A DNA stretch of 64,000 bases, taken from positions 1-64,000 of the forward strand of contig QJNS01000239.1 in the NCBI GenBank assembly GCA_004154925.1. Direction: 5' to 3'. This document shows positions 49,311 to 58,200 of this stretch, in pieces. The DNA is from Monosporascus cannonballus. Its lineage: Eukaryota > Ascomycota > Sordariomycetes > Xylariales. The notes below the pieces were generated by a model that was not told the origin of the DNA, did no database searches, and was given only the letters and a program-made list of their open reading frames with translations. The position numbers were made by a program, and so were the translations under genes. How positions within the stretch are numbered: the stretch's first letter is position 1; each line of letters starts with the position of its first letter.

Positions 49311-50379
49311 TAATCGCATTTTAAAATAAAAAAACAGGATACGTCGAAAAATTAAAGCCGATAAAAAGAATAAACAGGTATATAAAACGTAATAATGCCG
49401 TTATTCGCGTAATATTTTTCGAATTTTATCGAATGGTAACTTTCGTAATTATCGAAAATAAAAAGAAATTTCGATTTTTTCGTACGTACTCGGATATGTT
49501 TATCAAAGTATTGGACTTATTTTAAACCTAATTCGCTCGTTATCCAATTATTATTATTTAAATTAATTTTTAACCGACTAATAATAAATTCTTTCGGTAT
49601 TAGACACTAAGGTAATTTTTCTCAATTAAAATAATAAATAACGACAATGCTCAACTTTACGAATTAACAGCCTATATAAGTATAACCTATTTCTTATTCC
49701 TTTATTACGTTTATCTAGGTTTTTTATATCTTTTAATACTAGTAATTATTATACTCGTTATTATAAAAAACCTTTTTAAAAATTCCGTTTCGTTAAAATT
49801 ATAAATATCTTTTTTTATAATGTCGTATTTTACGATTATAACTCGAATAAGCTTAAATCACTTACGAAATGTTTCTGAATTTTCGCATAACATCTTTTAA
49901 TAATTAGTTTTTTGATTTAAACGTATTTTAATTTTTTTTGCCGTTTAACAAAGTTCGACGCCTATTTAACCTCGACGTATCCCGTAACGCATTAGGTAAG
50001 CAATATATTCGCCATATTTTCAACATATTAAAGCCGGACAGGAAACGTTCGTATATCTAGATTGAAGATTTAGTCGATAATCAATTGTTTTTCGGTCGGC
50101 GTTAATTTTCGCGAATTAAGGATAATATCGGTTTTAAAGGATTTACCTATATATCGTTCGTATAAAATAAAATAAGCAACTTTATAAATCGAATTAAGTA
50201 TCGCATAACTAAATATCTGGTTTCGTTTTTTAGCCTAGATAGCTAAGTTTATTTTTACTTCTTTCGTAAGCCGTTCCATATTATTAATATTGAAAAATAG
50301 TTAATTAAAGTTGGGTAATGAAAGATGTCAAAAACCATCCCGTGAGCTTGTCTATTCGGTGAGCTTGTCCGGTACGTTA

Positions 50380-51500
50380 TAGTAATTATTAATATTAAAA
50401 AAAGTAAAAAGTTTCAACAGGCGCAATAAAGAAAGAAGAAATATATAACGGTTATTTAAATTATTAATTTTTAAAATTAAACTTTATAGCCATTTATTAT
50501 TATAACAGGAAAAAATTATCCTAAATTTTGATATCGGGAATACCTATTATTAGTCGATTAAAAAATCGGTTTAAGTATTAATATGTAGATAACAAATACA
50601 TTAAGTTGAAAATAAATTTAATATTTTGACAAATATATTCGGACGCATATAAATAAATCGAAACGTTTTTTTCTTCTTAATAGTTACGAAAACAATTATT
50701 CGATAAAATTCGAAAAATATTACGTAAATCATGATATTATTTCGTTTTGCATACCGGCCATTTCCTTTTATCGGCTTTAACTTTTTAACGTATTCTGTTT
50801 TTATGTTTTGAAGCGTATTTATTCGTTTTATATCGAAAATTCAATACGACGTTATTATACTTACATTACGAAAAAAAGTTTCTTTATCGGCTTTTATAAC
50901 GCGTGTAAAGTTATTATAACCTCCGATAATATTATATTCGGATTTGTAAAAACTAGACTTATTCCATTTAATTCTAATAACGTCCTTTTCGATTTTGAAA
51001 ATTTTCCAGTTATATTTATACCGATCGTTTTACCGCTTATTTTCGTTAATTCTATTTTTTTTCGCAAAAACCTTTGAAAATATCTGTAAAGTAATAACAT
51101 AAAAACGTCATTTGCAAAAAAAATTAAAAATTATTAAGATAGATTGCAGACACAAATAATGGAATCGGTTAATCTTTTAATAAAAAGTAACCTATTACTT
51201 CTATACAAAATGGCCTTTTTTTTGAAAAAAAAACCGCCCAATTATGTAAAACGAATCATATTTGAAACAAATGTGGAAAGACCAAAAATAAACGTCTTTA
51301 GAAAAAAAAGAATATTTACTATATAAAAGGGGCAAGCTTTTCCAGCCAAAAAGAAGGTGGTAATAAAAAATATAACTAATAACGGTTAAAAGAAGTCGTT
51401 GTAAAAAGGTTAAAACGAAAGAATAGAAATATAGTATTTGTAGCAAACTCGGACATAATACGCATATTTGTAAAAAAGCTATAAATACGTCTAACAAAAA
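50380..51500 (+). pseudogene. pogo transposase copy 3, C-terminal piece
   Basis: Plus-strand remnants in order: 'RFFLLNSYENNYSIKFEKYY' (from the DGHESH catalytic motif, Asp now Asn), 'NHDIISFCIPA', then from about 50800 an open frame 'LKRIYSFYIENSIRRYYTYI', 'KKSFFIGFYNACKVIIT' and 'LIPFNSNNVLFDFE'. Finally, near 51437-51480, a zinc-knuckle tail around 'NSDIIRIFVKKL'/'KLGHNTHICKKA' in adjacent frames. This matches the C-terminal region of copies 1 and 2. The right terminal inverted repeat follows (51575-51619). Confidence 0.7.
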
Positions 51501-51621
51501 AGAATCCGATTAATTTGAATTGATTTGTTATGTTACAGTTATTTTATTTGGGTTTATTGTCGCAATATGTCAAAAACCGGCCGACTCGCTTATATAGCCA
51601 ACTCGCTTGTGTAGTACGTTA

Positions 51622-51843
51622 TTTTAAACAACGATATTTTATTATAAATTTTTGTTAATTTATCAATCATTTTTAATTACGTTATTTATGGTAATTACAA
51701 TCTCTGGTAATTTTAATTATTTTTTAGTGGTTATAGGTATATTAATAATTACTTATTACGAGATTGTGATTTGCAAGGTGGGTCGTCTTATCCTTGTCAG
51801 TCTGACTGTTTCCGTAGGCCTAGGCCTGTCAGGTCGTAACATT
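51622..51843 (-). repeat. right LTR of element F, second part
   Basis: Continues the LTR interrupted at 20566. The first half is AT-shifted and aligns with 13146-13250; the last 90 bp are of normal composition and end 'aggcctgtcaggtcgtaaca'. TTGCT (51844-51848) follows as target duplication. Confidence 0.8.
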
Positions 51844-52089
51844 GCTCCTGTCGAAAACACATGAGCAAGGGCTACCTAACAAAAGGAGCTCCTCTCCAAC
51901 TGGCTATATACGTACATGCCACCCGTCTTGGAGCTGGCTATGCCATGTGGGTAGTTAGGTGGCGGTAGTGGCCCCCCTATATAACCCCTTTCAGACCCTC
52001 CAGGGTCAGGAATCATTCGGAACAACGCTGATCCTTTCCGGAGACCTATATCGGTGGTTCACTCACAAGCCGGATCACCACTTCCTAGA
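51844..52089. other. right genomic flank of element F, start of second gene island
   Basis: Normal composition. 51844-51848 is the TTGCT duplication. No frame of note; it may include the promoter and 5' end of the degraded DUF7924-type gene. Confidence 0.5.
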
Positions 52090-52835
52090 TTCCTAGATAT
52101 CAGCATATCTACTTGCGTGGAAGAAGTCTTTATCCAGTCTGTCCCGTAAGCGGTCGAACCCTGCTACATCCACGACGCCCAGCGATCAGAAGTCGCGGAA
52201 GGAAAAGGGTGCGCCGTATAAGAACGCGCCGTACCCGCTCCTGCTCCAAAACAAGAGCCCATACATGGACATATCTAAGCTTGGTATCACGGATACGAGC
52301 ACACATCTCGTTCGGGGCCTTATTAACGGTAAACAATCAATTCCCCAAAAAACGCTTTTCGACAGCGATATCTTCATAAATACTTGTCGTGATCTCGAAA
52401 ATAAAAACAGGGCTAGGATTATTTAAGACATTTCACGGCTTATCGTTCTTTCGGCGGAATCATTTACCCTCCGCACCAAAAGCCTCAAATACTTCATCAA
52501 AAACGTAAACGAAACCCCGAACAACTCGATCCCGTTGACCGGGCTCGTCCCCAGCCTGACTATTCCGTTAAGTTCAGATGAAACACATTCACCGACGACC
52601 AGCTCACTAAGCTATTACCATTCATTGGCGATTTCATCGCTGGGGACCAGTCCCTCTTCATAGCCACGCACTACATTTACCTCCCGTTCCTAACGTAAGA
52701 AGTAAAGTGCGGCGGTGCGGCGCTCGATATCGCTGGCCACCAGAACGCCCACGGCATGACCCTTGCGGTGCGGGCCACTGTCGAGCTCTTCCGTGCTGAG
52801 ACGCGTGAGGGTGAAGTCGTTCCATGGGGCGAGCC
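52090..52835 (+). pseudogene. DUF7924-type fungal protein, truncated and interrupted
   Basis: A plus-strand reading frame resembles the large fungal DUF7924 family, as I recall it. It runs 'AWKKSLSSLSRKRSNPATST', 'KGAPYKNAPYPLLLQNKSPY', 'MDISKLGITDTSTHLVRGLI', 'CRDLENKNRARII', a TAA stop where Gln is expected, then 'DISRLIVLSAESFTLRTKSL'. After one frameshift near 52540 it continues 'RPQPDYSVKF', TGA stop (Arg expected), 'FTDDQLTKLLPFIGDFIAGD', 'QSLFIATHYIYLPFLT', stop, 'EVKCGGAALDIAGHQNAHGM', 'TLAVRATVELFR'. The 'GDQSLF', 'EVKCG' and 'QNAH' blocks are the family's hallmarks. Homology stops at about 52835, so roughly the last quarter is missing. The CAA to TAA and CGA to TGA stops fit RIP leakage from the neighbouring repeats. 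Function of the family is unknown. Confidence 0.75.
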
Positions 52836-53445
52836 TCCTTCTGGAGTCGAAGGGACGTGCTCGAAACGGCTCTAGCGGGCTGGGGGGCGGGGCGGAAATT
52901 GCACATGGTACGCCTCGACTATGGAGTCCATTTTTATCAGTGTCTGCCACAGCGCCTCGTTTAACACCTTCTTTGTCGTATTACGCTTGCTGCCTTGGGA
53001 CACAGGTGAGCCAACCGGAAAACACTGGTTCTATTATTGGGCAGGCACCCGAGCCAGCGGCGTTCGCGAAGGTAACAGGCCAGAGCAAAGCCCCTAGTAG
53101 CACCCCACAGCTGGCTCGGCCGTCTCTGACGTAAAATGTCAATTGGAGCATGTGGACCGTTCTCCGGGAATAGGATGAGCGCGCTCGTCTTTTAATACGT
53201 TGGGTGATGGCTGATTTCTACCTCAATGTGAATCTGGGGCCTGGGTTGACTCTGCATCCTTAGGAGGCAACTTCTGGAGGCAGAGGGCCTGAACGGAGCA
53301 ACATTTGTGCAGCCAGACTCTTGGCACGGGGAACCCGGCTTTTCTCATTTGTGGGCAACTGTCAGGATTTAAGTTATTCCTCCCCGTCTCCCAACGGTTT
53401 CGGGTTTGAAGATCACCTCCTTTTCGGTCGTAGCGCTTACATATC
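52836..53445. other. intergenic / unassigned GC-richer stretch
   Basis: Normal to GC-rich composition with overlapping open frames on both strands (52690-52950 minus, 52763-53134 plus), none with a recognisable motif. These frames partly lie opposite the DUF7924 remnant. I see no supportable gene. Confidence 0.45.
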
Positions 53446-53453
53446 TATATTTA
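53446..53453 (+). promoter_or_regulatory. TATA-like box and pyrimidine-rich leader
   Basis: TATATTTA lies about 140 bp upstream of the start codon of the Cys-rich protein gene. The following stretch to 53590 is C/T-rich, as is common upstream of fungal transcription start sites. No specific factor site is recognised. Confidence 0.4.
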
Positions 53454-53593
53454 GCCCAGCCTCCTCATACTTCCCTTCGCGACAGCGTGCATAGTTAAAC
53501 AATCTAACCTACTTTCTGTCTGCCCGCTCTCCTAAACACTCCAGCGATTCCTCCTTCCGGTCTGACTCTCGCTTATCAAGCCTCCCTGCCGTG

Positions 53594-54359
53594 ATGGGAG
53601 ACTATGGTCCTCCATACGGATTTCCCATCCGCCGGAACGGATCTTGTCTCGGGCGTGAAACTAGTTGTGGACAAACGTGGGGGGATTTCTACGCCTGTTG
53701 TCCCGGACAGGCGGAATGTCCAGGAAAAGAACAGGCCTACTACAATAACGTGTGCTGTCCCTCGCTGTCCAACTGTACCGACCCTTTAATCCAAGAACCG
53801 CATTGCGCCAGCCCGAAGTGGGACTTGTATGACTATAACGGGTATTTTTGCTGTCCGTCTGGACAAACCGCTTACCGGACCAAGGAGGGCTGGGTTGGAT
53901 GCACCAATGGATATCCATCCGGTCGAGATGAGGCCATCCTCGTCCCCGTTACTTTAGGTTCGTGACTCTATTGATTTGAACATTCTGGCCTAACACTTAG
54001 CAGCAGCAACATCAACACCCTCTTCATCCCAGTTGTCCTCTTCCACGTCTGAAACTTCTACCGAACCAACAAATCCTGGTTCGTTGCCTTCGGGAACCGA
54101 AGCTGGACCGATTGTGGGTGGTGTGGTCGGTGGATTGGTAGGACTCGCCATAATCGTTGCCTTGTTATGGTTCTCCTGCCTTCGAAAGCGAAAAAACAAA
54201 TCAAGCTCCAATAAGCCTCCGGTCGAGCTGTTTGGAGGATATTATGCAGTTTCCGGGAAGCAAGTATCAGCAGTACCGGAAGAGCTGGATGGTCAATCAG
54301 TCCCCGGGGAACTGGGTTCTGCCTCTGTGCACGAATTACCAGCAAACACATCTCGTTAG
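53594..54359 (+). CDS. Cys-rich single-pass membrane protein, two exons
   Basis: Exons 53594-53957 and 54001-54359, giving 240 residues. The 43-nt intron has donor GTTCGT, branch CTAAC and acceptor CTTAG, and splitting a codon there keeps the frame. The start 'MGDYGPPYGFPIRRNGSCLG' lacks a signal peptide; a GTG precedes the ATG but ATG is the sensible start. Residues 18-103 hold twelve Cys (18, 25, 35/36, 42, 54/55, 61, 71, 86/87, 103), several in CC pairs ('YACCPG', 'NNVCCPS', 'GYFCCPSG'). A Ser/Thr-rich stalk (about 122-156) is followed by a Gly-rich transmembrane helix (about 159-181), a basic stop 'RKRKNK' and a short cytoplasmic tail. This matches a widespread but uncharacterised group of ascomycete proteins with a cysteine-rich ectodomain, resembling cell-wall stress sensors in layout only. 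The frame is intact although it sits 2 kb from RIP-degraded DNA. Surface sensor or wall-associated role is inference. Confidence 0.8.
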
Positions 54360-54657
54360 GGAGAACGTTGGGTTCTAGAGCCTGGCTGAAGTATGGTTAG
54401 GTCACTTCTCTAGGTGCTTAGGTAATGTGTATAACAACTCGCCACTGTATATATTTACAGCAGACCCCCAAAAAAACCGACAAGCATGTATCTATGGCAT
54501 CGGGGTGGCTACAGGAACCACGTGCGCTTTCTTGCCCTAGATAGCGGATCATCCAATGAATATAGTTCTGGGTTTCGGATGAACTTCATGTTGAGCAAGG
54601 AAAGACAGACCATGTACCCTTCATGTCGGGTGAAATGTCACCAAAGAGCAAATTCGC
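54360..54657. other. 3' region of the Cys-rich protein gene
   Basis: Normal composition; contains the probable 3' untranslated region. An A-rich run (CCCCCAAAAAAACC) lies near 54465-54480. No gene is recognised. Confidence 0.45.
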
Positions 54658-55290
54658 ATGGGGGAGTTGGAATGTCGCACCGAGTTGGTCTGGCTTCGTT
54701 GGGGATGCGTTTATACGTCACATATGTCTTCTCGGGGGTATAGCGGCGAGACTGGCTTGGGGGACAGGATCTTGGGTGACTCGCGGCCTGGGCTGCGTAT
54801 TTTTAGTGTGTCGGACGGTGGGGCATCGGCGGGAGCTTCGAAGGGAAGATATACGGGTTCGGACTACCGCGCGCTGGCATCTCTATGGACCTGGTGGGCG
54901 GTAGCGACAGCGCAATAGGCATCGTGGAGTCCGTAAACGTGAGTCCAAGGCCCATATCCGCTTCCACAGCGGGCGACGACAATGATGCAGACACTGAAGA
55001 GCTATACGAGGCGCTACTTGTCGAGGCATCCGAGCGAAGGCTGCGGGGGGTGCTCACAGACAGCTCGGGGTGGAACATCGCCGGGCTTCCAAGCGAGGGC
55101 GGGCCTGTGGCCTCCGCGCCAGCAGCCTACGGCGGTGATTGTTGCCGATCAGCAACGGTGTCGAAGTTGTCCGGGCCGAACGATATATCGCATGGCATAT
55201 CCCGAGCCCGATCCAGGACCCCTGGGACCGATTCATACTTGGTCACGCGGCCATTCTGTCACATGAAGATTCCAAGCTCCCAGCAGTATA
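54658..55290 (+). other. unassigned reading frame with an apparent one-base frameshift
   Basis: A plus-strand frame from 54658 reads 'SSRGYSGETGLGDRILGDSR' and 'GLRIFSVSDGGASAGASKGR' and stops at 54918. From 54885 another frame continues 'MDLVGGSDSAIGIVESVNVS', then 'STAGDDNDADTEELYEALLV' and 'EASERRLRGVL'. Read together they look like one Gly/Ser/Asp-rich coding stretch with a frame break near 54880. The minus strand also has an open, Ser-rich frame (54803-55078), so the coding strand is not certain. No family is recognised; it could be a broken host gene or the less mutated front of the repeat that follows. Confidence 0.3.
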
Positions 55291-58200
55291 AACGGAAGGA
55301 GGTGTTGGTGTCAGACCTAGTAAAGCCAGTCAGCACTAGCGGGAATTACCTCCTGTACCCCTGGTACCTTTTTCTCCCAGCTCCACCTGTATTTACGTAT
55401 ATAAAAGGAGGGTTCGCTACCTTCACTTTTAAGCTAGGACCATTTAAAAATTAGGGCAACCTTTAATACACTTTTTTTTCAGTTATATACTTTTATATAT
55501 AATATTAAGGTTTCACAGTTATAAACCCGGTCCGCATTTTTTAACGGCGTTTTAATATATTTATTATATACGTTTTATTAAAGCTATTCGGAATTTCTTT
55601 ATTATTTCTATAATACATTTACTATTCCGTTATTAAAAATATTCATTATTTAATTATTATGCTTTTAATTATCTTAACCGGCTTATTTTTTGCATTATTT
55701 TTAAAATTATGGTTACCTAATTCACAAACCCTAACACATTTTTTTAAAATTCGTTTTTAAGTATTTATTTAAAAAAACCCTTTAAAAATATAATATTTTC
55801 GAATTTTCCGTTAGTACGAAAATTAACATATTATAGGTATATATTAACCTTAAAATAATTTAAATGCCATTTTTATTAACGATACTTATTTTTTTTAAAC
55901 TGTATTATTTTCAAAATAAAATAATTAACGAATATAATTTGGATAATTCGAATTATTTAAAATTTAAAAAGGCCTTAAAATATATAATAAAAATAATTTT
56001 TATATACTATGTATAAAAAGGTATTTATTAAAATTAATACGTTTTTAAATTAATCCTTTTATCCTGATTATTATTAGGTATACTGGAAAACGGTTACCTT
56101 TCGAAAAAAAGATAATTATTTTAAAAAAATAAATTTAAATTTAATAATAACGTTTAAATTTATAAAGTTAACATTCGATATAAATAAGCGTTAAAAACCA
56201 TTAATATCAAAATAAATGTTTGGTTATTTACATATGAAAAATTATATATTGAAACCGTGAAATTTTAGATATTAATCGTTATAAGGTATTACGGCTATTT
56301 TGATATTTTAAAAATTATTAATACTTATTGACTTACTTTTTTCTTACCTAAAAAATTAAAATAAAAACACTATATTTAAAAATAAAGATATTATTAAACT
56401 TTTATCGGTATAAAAATGTATAAAATAATTTCGAAATTATATATAATTACAAAAAGTTTGAAGCATTATTGCAAAATACTTATTATAAAGAACGTTCGAT
56501 ATTATTTTAAATAAAAAGAATTCCTAATTAAATAGATATATTTTTAAATAACCGGAATCATAATAATCGGAATAATGGCGGCGGTAATAACAATAACCGC
56601 CTTATATTAAAATATTATTACAATTCCTTTTTTACAAATTACTTTTATATTAATAAAAGTATTAAATTTAATAAATAAAACAAAATTTTTAAAACTCGGA
56701 ATAAATAAATAAATATATTTTAAAAACATTTTTAATATAAAAAAATAAGTCATAAATTCCTTAATTAACTTTAATATTTTTCGTGATAAGAATTTCTATA
56801 AATTTATAAATTAATAATATTTTTATTTAATATCAATTAATAAACTTTACGTTTTTAAATATTTGTTTTAACTTTTATATAAAAAATCGCAAATTTAATT
56901 TCGTTAATTTATACTTATTAAAAATTAATAAAACATTTTAACCGAAAAGAAACCTTAATATTATAAGCAAAAATATACGAAAAAAATACATTTATTTTAT
57001 TGTTAAAAACATTTAATATTTTCTTTTCTTAAAATTATTTTTATGTTTTTAAAATATATATTAATCTTATTTCGTATTAATTATTTTAATAATAAGTTGA
57101 AATTTATTAAAATTATAAAACAAATATGATATATTATAAAATACTAAAAACAAAAATAATAAAACTTAATTAAATCAAACGTTAACCCATTATATATTAT
57201 ATTAAAGTAATATTAAATAACGATAATAATAATATGATTTTAATAATTTTAATAATCATTGAAAAAAGCTTATTATTATCATTTCGAAAAACGAATATAG
57301 CTTAAAAAATAAAGTTATTTTTGAAAACGAAAACGAAAATCTGGATTTGGAATTTTTATTTTAAAAGTTTTTACATTTTAAAATAATCTGATAATAAAAA
57401 TTTTAAAATAATAATTTCCTATTTTTTTAAAGCTTTTAAAAAATATTGCGATATACTATTAAAAATCAATTAATTTAAGTTTACGCATATGGGAAAAAAT
57501 AATATATATAATTATTAAAACGAAAATGCATTTGTTTTTACCGATTTAATATTACAATTATTAAATTATTAAACGCTAAAAAATAGTACGATAATAATTA
57601 ATATAGGAAAATAAATTTTTTAACACGATATACATTATTATTTTCGAATTTAAATATGTTTTTAATAAACTTACGAAAATATTAATTATTATTTATTTAA
57701 TTATTAAAGTTAAAATTAATTTTTTTTAAAAAACTATTTTAAATATTTTAAAAAATATAATAAGTTTTATTAAAAATAGATTTATATTAAAATTGAATTA
57801 AATATATTACATAACGAAACCATTCTAAAAAACAGATTTTAAAAATAATTTCTTAATATAAATATTTTTTATATGTTTTTATTTTTATATATTAAAAAAC
57901 CCGTAAATATATAAAACTAAATTAAAGGTATAATTAGTACGAAAATACGTTATTGAATTATTAATAATACTTTTTTAATTAAAACCCGGAAATAAATAAA
58001 ATCATTATATATTTTATTTATTATATATCTACTTAAGCTTTAAATTAAAAATGTTTATTTAAACTTTTAATAAGTAATACATTTAAAAAATACAATACTT
58101 ATTTTTTTTAAAAAAGATAAATAGTACGAATATCGTATTTTATAAATTAAAAGTTTATACGTTTACATAAATAATTCGTTAAAACGTAAAATGTTTAAAA

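Larger units (their letters stand above)
46161..50377 (-). mobile_element. pogo/Fot-type DNA transposon, copy 1, with two nested elements
   Basis: Terminal inverted repeats start ACGTCCCAGACAAGCTCATC on the left and, on the minus strand, ACGTACCGGACAAGCTCACC on the right, with subterminal repeats of AGACAAGCTC(A/G)C. TA duplications lie at 46159-46160 and 50378-50379. It contains a MITE (46924-47378) and sibling copy 2 (47423-49310). With those removed it measures about 1.87 kb. Transposase sense is minus, opposite to copy 3 into which it inserted. Confidence 0.85.
20567..51619 (+). mobile_element. pogo/Fot-type DNA transposon (copy 3), split by two large insertions
   Basis: Terminal inverted repeats: the left end begins ACGTACCACACAACCGAATC, and the right end, on the minus strand, begins ACGTACTACACAAGCGAGTT. 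Both contain the subterminal word 'ataagcga(a/g)tcggcc'. TA duplications lie at 20565-20566 and 51620-51621. Transposase pieces run in plus sense: 20693-20917, about 45873-46158 and about 50500-51500. Adding the three element pieces gives about 1.88 kb, equal to the size of the sibling copies in this window, which supports the model. It was inserted into the right LTR of element F. The first gap holds a block of about 25 kb and the second holds sibling copy 1. Confidence 0.8.
13021..51843 (-). mobile_element. Gypsy-type LTR retrotransposon F, inflated to 38.8 kb by nested insertions
   Basis: The left LTR is 13021-13326. The right LTR is split into 20440-20566 and 51622-51843 by a pogo transposon. 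Target duplication TTGCT flanks the whole unit. After removing the pogo transposon with everything inside it, and the gag-only element, the element is about 6.3 kb, a normal size. Coding sense is minus: on the minus strand the catalytic motif reads 'MYFFDDILIYSK' at 16140-16168, typical of Gypsy reverse transcriptase. All frames are destroyed by RIP-type changes. The LTRs start TGTGACG and end CGTAACA on the plus strand. The split right LTR still has a well-preserved end ('aggcctgtcaggtcgtaaca'). Confidence 0.85.

Noticed and set aside
20567..51619. Reading 20567-51619 as one giant cargo-carrying transposon
   Set aside because: The inner parts have their own target duplications, and removing them restores a normal 1.88-kb pogo element, so nested insertion explains the span better than cargo.
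54058..54351. 97-codon minus-strand open frame
   Set aside because: Opposite exon 2 of the Cys-rich membrane protein gene; shadow.
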